The notes under the pieces: generated by a model
Seen by the model: the letters and a program-made list of their open reading frames with translations, nothing else
What the model was told of the DNA's origin: nothing
Databases searched by the model: none
In this document: in pieces, positions 30,690 through 42,579 of the stretch
Numbering within the stretch: the first letter of the stretch is position 1
Layout: the number at the start of each line of letters is the position of its first letter
Source of the DNA: Serinus canaria
Lineage: Eukaryota > Chordata > Aves > Passeriformes > Fringillidae
DNA length: 64,000 nucleotides
Assembly: GCF_022539315.1 (NCBI RefSeq)
Contig: NC_066342.1
Coordinates: forward strand, 16,943,346-17,007,345
Direction: 5' to 3'
Translations under genes and position numbers: made by a program

Positions 30690-32660
30690 CTCTGAGTCTC
30701 CTTTTCTTCAGGCTAAAGAACCCCATCTCCCTCAATCATTCCTCATAGGACTTGTGTTTCAAGCCCCTCACCAGCCTTGTTGCCCTCCTCAGGACACGTT
30801 CAAGCGTCTCAAAGTCCCTTCCTAAACGGAGGGGCCCAGGACTGGACAGAGTACTCCAGTGTGGCCTCACAGTTATAACTACAGGGGAAGAATGACTTCC
30901 CTGGTCCTGCTGGTCACACTATTCCTGATACAGGCCAAGATGCTGTTGGCCTTCTTGGCCACCAGGGCACACTGCTGGCTCATGTTCAGTTGTCTGTCAA
31001 CCAGTACCCCCAGGTCCCTTTCTGCCTGGGCACTGTCCAGCCACACTGTCTCCAGCCTATAATGTTGCAGGAGGTTAATGTGGCCAAAATGCAGGGCTCG
31101 GCACTTGGACTTCATCTTATTGGACTCTGCCCATCCATCCAACTGTTCCAGGTCTCTCTGCAGAGCCCTCAAACAGATCAACACATGCTCCCTGCTTCGT
31201 GTCATCTGCAAATTTACTAATGCAAGACTCAATACCCTCATCCATTATCACAGCATACAGACGGTCTGTATGCCTCATGAAAAGAGGAGGGGTTTGGCTG
31301 CAGAGAGCCAGTCCCTGATATGAACGCAAGCAGGTGGCTATTGGTCAGTGGGTTGGGTTGTGACCAATCAGAGTTGAATGCAGAGTCTTTTGAAGATCTG
31401 ATAAAAGGAGCTGGGTACATGAATAAACTCTCTCTGCTGCATGAAACCTGGTTGTCATGTCATCTCTCCACCCCACAACAATCCATGTCATCAATAAAAA
31501 TATTGAACAGAACTGGCCCCAGCACAGACCCCTGAGGGATGCCACTAGTGACTGGCCTCCAGCTGGATGCAGCACCATTCACCACCACTCTCTGGGCCCA
31601 GCCATCCAGCCAGTTCTTAACCCAGCAAAGAGGGTTTCTGTCCAAGCCGTGGGCTGCCAGCCTTTCCAGGAGTATATAGTGGGAGACAGTGTCAAAGGCC
31701 TTGCTGAAGTCGAAATAGAAAACATACACAGCTATTCCCGTATCCACCAGACGGGTCACCTGGTCATAAAGGGAGGCCCATGCGTGCTGGGTCTGATACC
31801 TCAGCCATCTTGTAAGTGCTGCATGATTACACTCAATATAACCTGTTCCATTACCTTACTGGGTACTGATGTAAGATTAACTGGCCTATAATTACCAGGA
31901 TCCTCCTTCCCACCCTTTTTGCGAATGGGGGTCACATTGGCCAGCTTCCAGTCATCTGGAACCTCACCAGTGAGCCAGGACTGTTGGTAAATGATGGAGA
32001 GTGGCTTCCCAAGCTCATCTGCCCGCTCTCTCATTACCCTGGGATGGATCCCATCTGGTCCTATAGGTTTATGAACATCCAAGCAGCTCAGCAGTTCTCT
32101 GACTGCCTCCTCCTGGATAACAGGGGGATCGTTCTGCTCCCTAACACTATCTACCAACCCAGGAGGACAGTTGTTCTGAGGAGAAGCTGTCTTCCTACTA
32201 AAGGCTGAGGCAAAGAAGGTGTTAAACACTTCTGCTTTCTCCCCATCTGCAATTACTAAATTCCCTCCCGCATCCAGTAGAGAATGACAGTTGGTCTTAC
32301 CCGTCCTTTAGCTGTTAATATACTTGTAAGAACATTTTTTATTATCCTTTACAAATGTCACCAAATTAGGTTCAAACTGAGCCTTGGCCTCCTTAATTTC
32401 TTTCCTACACACCCTAGCAGCCCCCTAAAATACTTCCTGGGAGACCTGACCATCCTTCCAAAGATGATACATCCTCTTTTTATTCCTCAGTTCCTTTGAA
32501 ACCTCGTTGCCCATCCAGGCTGGACGTTTGCCTCATTGACTCATCTTTTGGCACACAAGGACAATCTGTTCCTGTGGCCTCAAGATAGCTGATTTGAAGC
32601 AGGCCCACCTTTCCTGGACTATTTTGTTTTTAAGGGCTGCTTCCCAAGGAACTCTCTGAA
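30690..32660 (-). pseudogene. CR1 ORF2 reverse transcriptase
   Basis: Minus-strand pieces in order: linker and RT fingers with GPDGIHPRVMRERADEL and [17 protein letters not shown] (32229-31801), palm with [17 protein letters not shown] and [19 protein letters not shown] (31759-31460), thumb with [18 protein letters not shown] and [18 protein letters not shown] (31241-30879). The catalytic FADD box reads KFADDTK on the minus strand at about 31190-31220, beside the LTR insertion at 31246. Stops and frame changes throughout. Confidence 0.9.
31246..31480 (+). mobile_element. Short solo LTR nested in CR1
   Basis: 235 bp from TATCACAGCATACAG to ACCCCACAACA with perfect 6-bp flanks atccat (31240-31245, 31481-31486). 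TATA-like gataaaagg at about 31400 and AATAAA at about 31422. Confidence 0.9.
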
Positions 32661-32689
32661 TAGGTCTCCTAAATAGGCCAAAGTCTGCC

Positions 32690-33070
32690 TGTGGGATTCA
32701 CATTCTCTGAACCTAAGAGAAGCAGTGAGAGAAGCAGACAATGATGAAAATAATTATTATCTCATTTGCTGCTCCTGTGTTGTGCCAAAGAATAATGCAA
32801 TATGGAGATTGTTTACCCAAAGTGATGGTGTTTTGTTTCCTTGGCCTATCAGGGCCAAGCACGCGTCCAGACTGTAGATCAGGAGACAGTCACGAGATTT
32901 TGTTCAGTTTAGTGATTGTGCAGTTTCAGTTTAGATGTAGTGTAATATAGCGTAATATAGTGTAATATAGTATAGAATAATATAGTATAATAAAGTAATT
33001 AATTAGCCTTCTGATATCATGGAGTGTGACGCATCATTCCTTCCGCCAATCGGGTGAAATATCACCACTA
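32690..33070 (+). mobile_element. Solo LTR nested in CR1, alpharetrovirus-like family
   Basis: 381 bp starting TGTGGGATTCACATTC, flanked by tctgcc (32684-32689, 33071-33076). Contains a degenerate (taatatag)n-like AT run near 32940-32995, AATAAA near 32989 and the 'agccttctgatatcatggag' block shared with 34411-34800 and 50375-50760. The last bases are ccacta where other copies end CCACA. Confidence 0.85.
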
Positions 33071-33076
33071 TCTGCC

Positions 33077-33896
33077 CCCCTGAAGTCCAATGTAAAAGTC
33101 TTATTGATGTTCCTCCTCATTTCACCAAATATTGAGAACTATAATTTCATGATCACTGTGCCCCCAGAGACCTCCAACCACTACATCTCCCACCAGCCCA
33201 TCTCTATTTGCAAACAACAGGTCTAACATAGTCCCTACCCTGGTGGGCCCACCCACCACCTGCAACAAAATGTTGTCCTCCACACACTCTAAAAACTTCC
33301 TGGACTGTCTCTTTTCTGCTGTATTAAGTTCCCAGCAGATGTCTGGCAGGTTAAAGTCACCCATAAGAACAAGGGCTGGTGATCTTAAAACATTCTCCAG
33401 CTGCTTATAGAATAAGGAGTTCACCTCTTCTTCCTGGTTGGATGGACGATAACAGACTCCCAGTAAGTAGGATGCCAGGCTTGTTGGCCTTCCCCTTAAT
33501 TCTTACCCAAAGGCATTCAACTTCATTGTCATTAATTTCAATATCCATGGCATCAAAAGCCTCCCTAATATAAGGCGCCACCCCTCTGCCTCTTCTCCCT
33601 TTCCCATCTCTTCTGAAGAGCTTGTAGCTGTCCAGTGCAGCGCTCCAGCTATGTGAGTTGTCCCACTACATTTCTGTGATGGCAACTGCATCATATCTTT
33701 GCCGTTGACCCACAGCTTCCAGCTCTTCTAGTTTGTTATCCCTGTTGCATGCATTAGTATGCATATACCTCAGCTGGGCTACTGATTTCACCCCTGACTC
33801 AGGCTTACCATCCTTGGGCCTGCTTCCAGAGAGCCCAGTTGCATTCCCTTCCCCCTTCCAACCTAGTTTAAAGTTTAAAGTTTTGATACATCTCAT
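33077..33896 (-). pseudogene. CR1 ORF2 endonuclease domain
   Basis: Two minus-strand frames show an apurinic-type endonuclease: the start region YMHTNACNRDNKLEELEA (33666-33896), then LMGDFNLPDICW with the catalytic D and N, and GHSDHEIIVLNIW with the catalytic SDH (33122-33424). A stop and frameshift lie between them. This domain nicks target DNA to prime reverse transcription. Confidence 0.9.
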
Positions 33897-34847
33897 CTAC
33901 CACTCCGGGACTTTGCTCATCCCTGCCTTCTCGGCTTGCTACTCCAAGGTTCCCTGGTACAGCTCCTTTTGCTATTCAATGGGGGCACCAGGATCAGCTG
34001 CTCCTGGGGATTTCTAAAGGAAGCCCCATTATATCCCTTTTGCCAAGCCTGTCCACCATTGTTCACGCGAGAAAGACAGCCGAAACGCACGCCACAGTGC
34101 CCCCTGCAGCTGAGGGGGAGACATGGCACCTGTCCTGCCCTGCTGGGAGCCTGCCAGCACCCCTGCCAGCTGCAACCGTAACTACACAAAAAGGGGGAAT
34201 TGCTTAAAGATCAGGAAGAGACTGTATATTGGGTTTTCTATTCTTTGTTGTTGTTACCATTGTTATTGTTTGTTTGCCTTGTTATACATGCACACACTAG
34301 TAAAGAACTGTTATTCATTTTCTCACATCTTTGCCTGAAAGCCACTTAATTTCAAAATTATAATAATTCAGAGGGAGGGGGGTAATATTTTTCATTCCAA
34401 GGGAGGCTCCTGTCACTGTCATATTTTCTGAAAAATCCCTTTGCCAGGATTTTTTCTCCTGGGAAGCTGGGAAGCTTCAGCTTCTCCATATTTTGCTTCT
34501 CTGGAATGTGATTTGGAGAATTGTTTACCCAACATGTGAATTGTTTTTAATTAATTGCCAATCACAGCCAGCTGTGTCGGACTCTCTGAGTCTGTCACAG
34601 GTTTTTATTATTCATTCTTGTCTAGCCTTCTGATGTCTCCTTTTCTGTTTCTTTAGTATAGTTTTAGTATATAATTTTCTTTTAATATAATATAATATAA
34701 TATCATAAAATAATAAATCAGCCTTCTGAGAACTTGGAGTCAGATTCTCATCTCTCACCTCTTCTTGGGACCCACAATACCGCAACAATCAATGACCACA
34801 GGCTCCTGCCTTCCTTAGCAGACACCTGTCTTTCAAATTGTGACAGA
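33897..34847 (+). mobile_element. ERVL LTR with nested LTR, between two CR1 copies
   Basis: Carries 'gccctgctgggagcctgcca', 'actagtaaagaactgttatt' and ends CTTTCAAATTGTGACA at 34847, directly against the 3' end of the second CR1. The left end is set by the limit of CR1 similarity and not by a TG that I can defend. A second LTR is inserted at 34411. Confidence 0.7.
34411..34800 (+). mobile_element. Solo LTR nested in the ERVL LTR
   Basis: 390 bp, TGTCACTGTCATATTTTCTG to ATGACCACA, flanked by ggctcc (34405-34410, 34801-34806), perfect 6-bp target duplication. Same family as 22951-23507, with only a short ataat run and AATAAA near 34712. Confidence 0.9.
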
Positions 34848-37310
34848 ATCATATCATAGAATGGTTTGAGTTGGAAGGGACTTTCAAAGGTCATCTAGTT
34901 CCAACCTTCCTGACATGGGCTGGGATACCACCCATTATATCAGGTTGCTCACTGCTCCATCCAACCAGGCCTTCAACACTTCCAGGGACAGGGCATCCAT
35001 AACCTCTCTGAGAAACCTCTACCAGTGCCTCACCACCCTCACAGTTAAGAATTATCCAAGATCTAATTTAAATCTCTCCTCTTTTAATTTAAAACAATTC
35101 CCCCTTGTTCTATCACTATCTGCCTGTGTAAAAACTCTCTACCTCTTTTTTATAAAGCCCCCTTTAAGTTCAAGAATACCACAATGCGGTCTCCCCAGAG
35201 CCTTCTCTTCTCCAGGCTGAACAATCCCAGCTCTCTCTGCCTGTCTTCATAGCAGAGGTGCTCCAGCTCTGATCATCTTTGTGGCCCTCTTCTAGACTCA
35301 TTCCAAGCAGTCCACGTCTTTCTTGTGCTGAGGACGGGACACAGTACTCCAGGCAGGGTCTCATGAGATCAGAGTAGAAGGGGAGAGAATAGTTTCACTT
35401 GACCTGCTGGCCACAACTCTTTTGATGCAGCCAAGGATGCAGTGGGCCTGGGCTGCAAGCACACACTGTTGGCTCATGTCCAACTTTTTATCCACCAGCA
35501 CCCCCAAGTCCTTCTCTCCAGGGATACTCTCAATGAGTTTATCTCCCAGTCTGGACTCATGCCTGCGGTTGCTGCAACCCAGGTGCAGCACCTTGCACTT
35601 GGACTGGTTGAACCTCATGCGGTTCTCGTGGGCCCACTTCTCACGTTTCTCCAGGTCCCTCTGGATGGCATCCCATCCTTCCATTGTGTTACTTGCACCA
35701 CTCAGCTTTGTGTTACCAGCAAACTTTCTGAGGGTGCACTCGATCCCTTTGTCACTGATGAAGATATTAAAGAGCACCGGTCACTAGTTGTCACTGATTT
35801 CCATCCAGACACTGAGCCATTGACCACAACTCTATGGCTGCATCCATCCAGCCAACTCCTTGTCCACTGAATAGTCCACCCTTCAAATCCATAGCTCTCC
35901 AGTTTAGAGATGATGATGTTGTGTGGAATTGTGTCAAAGGCCTTGCAGGATTCTAGGTAGGTGGCATTGGTTGGTCTTCCCTTGTCAACCATTGCAGTCA
36001 TTCCATCATAGAAGGCCACCAGACTGGTCGGGCACAGTTTGCCCTTAGTGAAGCTGTGCTGGCTGTCTTGGAAAACCTCCTTGTTTTGTTGAGCTTTAAC
36101 ATTGCTTTCATGACATTCTGCTCTATGATCTTCCCAGGCACAGAGGTGAGACTCACTGGTCTGTAGTCCCCCAGGTCTTCCTTTCTCTGCTTTTTAAAAA
36201 TAGGAGTGATTTTTCCCTTTTTTCTATCACCAGGGACTTTTCCCATATGATGGAAAGTCGCTTGGCAACAACATCAGCGAGTTCCCATAAGCATGCAGGT
36301 CATCAGGCCCTGTAGACTTGTGCCTATTCAGTGTTATCAGGTGGTCTTTAACCTGCTCTTCACTTACAGTGTGAGGGACTCTCCTCCCCCAACCCCCACC
36401 TGGAAGTCCAGGGACTTGAAAGACTTGGGAATCCTGACTGACAGTGAAAACTGAGATGAAGAACTTGTTAAGTACTTCAGCCTTCTTTGTATCTGTTGTT
36501 ACCAGTGCCCCCTTCTCATTTATCCAGGGAGTTGTGAGAGACTGGAGGAGACTCCTGGCTCAAAACATTCTGTGTGTGTGTGGGGGGGAAAGGGGCAGGT
36601 CGGGCCTTGCCTTTGGTGAGGCAATGCATTGTCTTGTACACCCGACCTTCTCCAGGCCTGTATCCCAGCCCCACAGTGGCTGCCAATCACTGGCACACTG
36701 GAGTCAGTGCTCTACGCCTCACCCCTGAAGCCCCAATCTAGCCCCAGAGTGGCCAGGTGACCAGAAGTCCCACCTGGGGAGAGGGCCCAGAAAAGCCAAA
36801 GGGTATTTAACCCAGAACACAAGGCAAGCACATCTTGACCCTACCTCCTTTTGGAATTTCTATCAGCTGAACACCACTGGAACCAAGAGCAGTAGCTATG
36901 TTTGTTCATTTTTATATCTTCTCTTTCTTCTTCTAATTCCCTCTTCTCATAATTTTTAGTAACCTAAAATCAGATGGGCTAAGTTAAGGATTTGTGAAAG
37001 GTTTTATATTGATTGAATGTTGCTCTAAACTTTTGCCAAAGTTCTCTGATTTTCTGAAGTTGCCAGTAAAGTTTTTTGTTGTTTTGACCTCTTGAGAATA
37101 CCTTGTCAGTATTTCTCCCGTGTGTCTAAGAGTACATGAAAAACAGTAAGCCCTTTTAAGTGTCTTGTTAAGCAAGATTTTGGGGCCTCACAAGGGTACA
37201 CTTTCCTTGGCCTTTTTACTCTGACCCAATGTACCTCTAGAATTGCTTTTCATTTTTCTTCACATCCCTTGCCAATTCCCATTCCATCTATGCCTTGGCT
37301 TTCCTGATGT
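34848..37310 (-). mobile_element. Second CR1 LINE, 5'-truncated, with nested LTR
   Basis: The plus strand begins 'atcatatcatagaatggttt', the antisense of the avian CR1 tail. Minus-strand RT pieces are at 36246-35998 ([17 protein letters not shown]), 36019-35702 ([13 protein letters not shown] and the LDG segment) and 35777-35361 ([10 protein letters not shown] where FADDTK is usual; [17 protein letters not shown]). The catalytic FADD box is therefore altered. CR1 similarity continues past the LTR 36533-37192 to about 37310, in the linker upstream of RT. Confidence 0.9.
36533..37192 (+). mobile_element. Solo LTR nested in the second CR1
   Basis: Starts TGTGAGAGACTGGAGG and ends GGGGCCTCACA, with matching CR1 on both sides. 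The immediate flanks (gggagt, agggta) do not give a clean duplication. Contains a TATA-like gggtatttaac at about 36808 and a short (tg)n run at 36570. Confidence 0.75.
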
Positions 37311-38101
37311 TGGAGACTGAAATGTTATAATTTATGGCTTAAACATCATCATGCAGGGCTTTCTTTTCTCTTTCTCTTTGCCTTTTGTACTATTAAATAA
37401 ATGATATCAAATTTTTTTGGCACCAACATGTAAACCTCCCTTGGTTTTAATCAAGTTTTGGGGTATATTTTGAGCCTTTCTGGGTTTGATCTGTTTTATT
37501 CACAGAGACTTAGTTTTCTTTGCTCTTCTGCACAGATGCCCAAAACTAGGCAACAAAATAAAACTCTATAGTCAGACAGCTACAGAGCCGGTATTTGTTT
37601 ATTCAGTGCTGGGAGTGAGGGGGATCTCTCTGCCAAAAAACTCACTCCATCTTATTTAGCTTTCAGTTACAATTTAGAAGTCCTTCTGTGCAACGTCATG
37701 ATTACAACATACCATTAGCATACTTATATTTGCTTAAAGCTGTCATCAGTTTGTTGCTTTTGCTCATGCATCAGTTCCTTCTGTGGTGGTTATCATTCTT
37801 CTGGTGGTCTTTTGATGAAGACTTCTGTAGTCTTCCTCATGTTTGAATTTTTTACCTCTATTTTCAGCGCATGCCTGGTGCTTCTTGTTTTTCAGTCGAA
37901 CCTGTTTTTAGCTAATTTTGCAGTTTGCAATTTCTGTTAAAACTTGCTATCTTGCTTTTGCTGGGACTTGTAATCTCACTTGCCCTGCTATCTTGTTAGC
38001 TCTGCTATCTTGCTTGCTTTACCTGCACATCTTGTTGCAATATTACTTGTGGTTAACCTTTTGTAACATACCACTTAGGTTTCAGTACTTAAATTAAATC
38101 G
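37311..38101. other. Unassigned; possible minus-strand LTR at about 37536-38071
   Basis: Minus strand has tgttacaaaaggtt near 38071, AATAAA near 37597 and ends tttgggca near 37536, which would suit an LTR, but flanks do not match. 37311-37428 has inverted tgttgg/ccaaca ends and an attaaataaatg run. Neither call is secure. Confidence 0.35.
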
Positions 38102-38107
38102 TAACAC

Positions 38108-38691
38108 TGTAGCAGTGTGATGTCATAGTTTATCTCAGGTACCTTGTCCTTTCCCAGGTGTCAATCACTTCCCCCGTTCCCCGCCCTCACCCCTGCTGGG
38201 TGCTGTCTGTCAATCCTGGCATTCCAGTGGGGCATCAAGTTGACTGGCAGAGTTCAAATGATGCCCTGCATTCCTGGGGGTCCATTGGCCCACCCAGGTG
38301 TCCCTTGCACCTGAGACCTGCCCACCCTGTACCTAGTTGGTGGGTTCCTTACCCCTCCCCTCCCTCTCTCCCGGGGGTTAAAAGAGCCAGTGACCACGCG
38401 GTTTGGTATTCTGTTAGTAGTTGTTATGGGATTCAGAAGACTGCCATCTGAATAAACTCTGGATCGAAACTCTAGCAGAATCCACTCCTTCCTTCACCAT
38501 TCGCCTTAAAGCATCTGCGACCGAGGCTTCTGTGTCTATGAACTTGTCTCCAGGCCAGCTGCAGCATCCAGCATAGCCAGAGGTGTCTCTTAGGAGAAAC
38601 CACTGCAGTGCCGCCTTTCCGTCAAGCAGCAAAGGCTAGACAAGCCCGGGCAAGCTCCATCCGGACACATATTAGATATAATTTCAATGTA
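38108..38691 (+). mobile_element. 5' LTR of the class II provirus
   Basis: Starts TGTAGCAGTGTGATGTC. TTAAAAGAG promoter-like box at about 38378, AATAAA at 38452. The end is near ttcaatgta just before the primer site; the exact base is unclear because neither LTR ends in CA here. Confidence 0.9.
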
Positions 38692-38692
38692 T

Positions 38693-38710
38693 TGGTGCCC
38701 AACGGGAGGC
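38693..38710 (+). promoter_or_regulatory. Primer binding site, tRNA-Lys-like
   Basis: tggtgcccaacgggaggc resembles the lysine-tRNA(1,2) primer site of betaretroviruses such as MMTV and MPMV, with a few mismatches. Confidence 0.7.
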
Positions 38711-39548
38711 TGCTCGACCTTGCAGCCCGAGAAGATGCAGATACTTCAAGGCAGTTTAACGTCCCTGGAGGAGCTTTCACTGCAAGAGCACTCCAGCAGA
38801 GACTTTGGGACTCATTCTCACAGAAGCCTCGTGGCCGTTCTGCGCCTCTCGAAAGTGCAGCTCCTTTTTGGTAAGCGGTTTTTGAGGGGGAGAATAGGGC
38901 AGCCCCTATTGCCTGAGGGGTCCTATTCAGGTGAAGAGAAAAACCCTGCCTGACCAGCACCGACAGCACCGTTTTTTGGGTGAGTATATCTGCTCCATAG
39001 GGGGGCAGAAGCTCAAAACCAGTCTCTGCTGTGAGATCTGTTCTTTTTCTCTCTTATTCAGAGCACATATAGGCTGCGTAGCCCCGCGTTGCGAGAGTGA
39101 TAGCGTGTTAGGCATAGCCCAGCGGCACGGCACCGCTGTTTTTAGAATCCGCGCGGTACCGGCTTGGAGGCGCAGGCAGGCTCTCCCTTCCCCTCCTCTT
39201 CGTGGCGGCGCGGCGCAGGCTCGGCGTTCGGGTTTTCCGGCGCCGGCGGGGGGGGGGGGGGTCTGTGCTCGGCTTGCGGGATTTTTCGGCGCGGAGCGGC
39301 TCTAGCCTCAGTCTGCCGCGCGCTGGGGGGGGCTCTGTCTATCCTCTAGCGCCTTGTGGCTGGTTCCGATTCCCTGCTGCTGCCGGCGGCACTTTAAAAA
39401 TCTGCTAGGACTGCTGCGCTGTTTAGGGCTAAAGGTCTGCGTGTTTCCGCTTCTTAACCGCGGGGTTTTTTTGGTTTTTTTTTAAATTGGTAGCTATTTG
39501 GTTTTGTTTTCGGTCAGCGGGAGTTGTGTTTTGCCTTTTACATCTAAA
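38711..39548 (+). other. Gag leader of the class II provirus
   Basis: Over 800 bp before the gag ATG. Strongly GC-rich at 39150-39420 with a run of 14 G near 39248. Frames here overlap on both strands and are composition effects. Packaging signals would be expected here. Confidence 0.6.
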
Positions 39549-40785
39549 ATGGGCTCTAAGTTAAGCACAGCACAAAAAGGAGTGTATTATCAAATTATTG
39601 GAATTTTAGTTAATGGAAATGTAAAGTTTTCAAAGAGAAAATTGAAACGGTTTATACACTGGCTTCTTCTACACTTCCCACAAATTTCTCCTGAACAAGT
39701 CCACAATATCCAATTCTGAGACAAAGTTGGGCTTGAATTGATAACCTTGGGAAAGTCTGGAGACACGTCCTCAGCTAAATTTGTGGTTTGGAGTTTACAA
39801 GTCCGATCAGCCTTACTCAAGCAAAGGGAAGTGGAGGAAAAGCCACATAATAAGAAATGCACCACTGCTCTCCCTGTTTCTGCCCCCCCAACTCTGAACC
39901 CTCTACCCCAAAACTTAGTATTTTAAAGAGAGCAGACTCTGATCATGCCTAAGGAAGCCGGCTCCCTGAGCACTTTAAAATGCCTGAGTTCCCTTGTCCA
40001 CAGAGTCCTGGCCAGACCGCGTGGAATTGTCCCCAAACCCCTGTGTCCCCTGCTCTGAAACCCAGAGCACATGTTAGCTTTTCAGAGAGCAGTGACCCAA
40101 AAAATGGCTCCCAAACACCAGGGAGCCAAAAAAATGGAGGATGCCACGTGGCACCATGCCATGCCTGGTCTCCTTCTTCCCATGATTCCCTTAAGCATCC
40201 CAAAAATCTTTCCCCATCCCCCAGCCCTCCTGATCTCGTGATACCGTCCCTCCCCCCACCTTACCTGCCATACCCTCAGCTCCACCCCTCTACCCCTCCC
40301 TGGGGGCGTCTGCCAACGTGATGTCACCAGGCATCCCCGCCCCCTGTTCCCACGGTATCTCCGCCCCTTGCCACCCCCTTTTCCCCGCCCCCTGTTCCCA
40401 CAGTGTCCCCGCCCCCTCCCCCGGTTCCCACGGTGGGGACACGCCCACTGCTTGTCCCCATAGCTGCACCTGTGATCCCAATGCTTCCGAATCAAAGGAT
40501 ACAGAGCAGGGAACTGCAGACCCAATAAAGGGTCCCACTTTCTCATTTGCCCCTGTTACATATCAGCATGCAGGACAAGGCGGAGGACCTCCAACTGCTG
40601 ATTGGAAAGCTTTTGGACATGAAATGATGAGAGAAATAAAGCTCACCGAGATTATGGTTTATATAGCCCATATTTCCGTGGCCTTTTAAATGCTGAACTG
40701 AGTAGCACTGTAGTGGTCCAGAATGATTTAAAAAAGCTATTTTCGTGCCTCATGACCTCTACAGAATTCAAATTGTGGGAAGTAG
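39549..40785 (+). pseudogene. gag: gag: matrix, proline-rich region and start of capsid
   Basis: ATG at 39549 starts MGSKLSTAQKG with a myristoylatable glycine 2, then a matrix-like HWLLLHFPQISPE segment and a stop at 39717-39719. The frame continues after the stop, followed by a very proline-rich linker (40180-40470) across frames. Capsid begins about 40540 (TFSFAPVTYQ) and continues after a frameshift as GLLNAELSST and TEFKLWEVV. A solo LTR is inserted at 40786. Confidence 0.85.
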
Positions 40786-41205
40786 TGAGACAGAGTAGAA
40801 ATTTTCCAGGTTCCAGGGTAGAAATCCATTTTGATTTAAGTTAAATGTACATCTTTAGTTAAGCCTTGGAATCTTAGCAGTTTAGTCTGAGCTCAGAGAA
40901 ATTGCTTCAGTGAAAGACAGAGATAAGGGGGGGGAGACAGGTCAACTTGGCCTAGGAATTCTTTCTGATAACAAAAGAACTAGCGCTAAATGTCATGCGA
41001 AGTCTGTAAAATGAATATGTATGAACCTATTGTGAAATTGTATGCATATGTATTTGGAGAGAAGGATAAAAAGGGACCTGAAGATCCCAGAGGCACGCAT
41101 GCCTTTTAAGGGGAGTAAACCCCACATGCATCCAGCGCTGCAATAAACATACCGGCTTTACAACTTTTACAAAGTTGTGGAGTTTTTTATTTTCTCCGCA
41201 AAACA
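40786..41205 (+). mobile_element. Solo LTR inserted in gag capsid
   Basis: 420 bp, TGAGACAGAGTAG to CTCCGCAAAACA, flanked by gtag (40782-40785, 41206-41209). AATAAA near 41142. Gag capsid codons resume immediately as AWKQLLKD. Family of 28324-28816. Confidence 0.9.
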
Positions 41206-41940
41206 GTAGCATGGAAACAACTGCTAAAAGATGCTCTCCCAGACTTGCATGCTGATCCAAACACAGCAAAAGATGCCAATGGCTTGCCAATTACCATTCA
41301 GCATCTCCCTGGTGAGGGTCAATGGTCTTTAGCCCCAACCCAAGCTGCTGTAATTCCTGTAAAAGTACTTGACAGAGTCAAAGGTGCTGCTGAAAAAGCC
41401 TTCTTTACCCTCCAGCCTGAAGGCCCTTTTGAGCCATATAGTAAGATCAAGCAGCTACCATCAGAGCCTTTTTTGAAATTTGTAGAAAGGTTAACTAGAG
41501 CTATTGAAATCCAAGTTAAAAAAGAGAATGCAAGGGAAGAGGTTATAGAGGAAATGGCATTTACAAATGCAAATTAACAGTGTCGTGCAGCAATTTTAAG
41601 CTTACCTCTAGAACCCCCCCCTACACTAAAAGATATGCTTCCAGTTTGTAACAGGAAAGTGCCTCTGATGAGTGTAGCTGAAGACACCAGATCAAAGCTG
41701 CTGCCAAGACCACCACAGCGAATCGCCGTTGCCAGCCCTGCAGCCATTTCTTCAGCACAGCAGCACACTGGGCAGCAGCGAAGACCAGCAATGCTTGTCC
41801 CCACAAAGCCATGCCTACTTTGTAACAATCTTGGGCACTGGAGTAACCAGTGTCCCCTGAAAAAGCAATTTGATGAATTTAGAAATGGCAGGGGAGGAGA
41901 GCTACAAGCTCTCACAGGGGGTCAACAACAAAAAAACTGA
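41206..41940 (+). pseudogene. gag: gag: capsid C-terminus and nucleocapsid
   Basis: Capsid resumes with the major homology region (LPSEPFLKFVERLTRAIE, about 41455-41510). One stop at 41575-41577 separates it from nucleocapsid, which in the same frame shows one clear CCHC knuckle CLLCNNLGHWSNQC (41812-41853) after a proline-rich segment. Gag ends at 41938-41940. Confidence 0.9.
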
Positions 41941-42579
41941 CTGGGGAGCACTGGCCTGCCAGGCGCACAGACACAAAAAGAGCAGGCCAAGGGAATGAGG
42001 GAAGCAAAAAAGACCAAGCGTGCGGTAACATCCCTAGTTCTCTAAGTGAAACAGATGCTTCAAAGATCACTTTTGCTGGTCCAGTACCAGATGTAACACC
42101 AAATAACCTTTGTTGTGACTTAAATGAATCTGTTCTAACCCCTGTTTCTGTCAATGAGCCTTTCAGATTGCAGCTGACAGAGCCACTACACCTGAAAGAT
42201 ACTGACTGGCATTTTGTCTCTGTCAACCCACAACAGCAGGGTATTTTGCACCAAAATCACTGTAAGTGCATCCTCATTGGGGACACTGAACACACATCAC
42301 AAGAGATAGAAATTGCTCCAAGAATGACAACATCAGATCCTGAACAATTCTTTCTCGGGCTGCACTGTTTCCACCCGCCCCTGTTTCTTCCCTGTCAACC
42401 ACAACATTCCCAAAGAACAAATCGTTGCACAAGCCATCCCAGTGCCGAGTGTACCTGAAAGCAACCCAAGTTGCCTTGAAACACAAGGGCCCACAGTTGC
42501 CCGGGTCCAACCTATTGGGAAAGACAAACCCAAAATCTAGTGTAATGTCAGTGGGGGTGGGGAGTCAAAAAGCTTTGAG
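41941..42579 (+). pseudogene. pro: pro 5' part, dUTPase-like remnant
   Basis: Between nucleocapsid and protease, where betaretroviruses encode dUTPase, broken frames resemble a dUTPase tail (the LGLHCFHPPLFLP segment at 42350-42390). Catalytic motifs are not clear, so the assignment leans on position. Several stops. Confidence 0.5.

Larger units (their letters stand above)
28928..33896 (-). mobile_element. Near-complete CR1 LINE with four nested LTR units
   Basis: The minus strand runs endonuclease (33896-33100), linker and reverse transcriptase (about 32640-30690), then the 3' end at 28928 with the avian CR1 antisense signature 'tcacaggatcactaggttgg'. CR1 sequence is contiguous across each nested element once the target duplication is removed: 29008-29378, 29647-30685, 31246-31480 and 32690-33070. 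Subtracting these leaves about 2.9 kb of CR1. Stops and frameshifts show it is inactive. Confidence 0.9.

Noticed and set aside
39164..39408. Arg/Gly-rich plus-strand frames upstream of gag
   Set aside because: They are composition effects of the GC-rich leader with a run of G; three phases are open at once.
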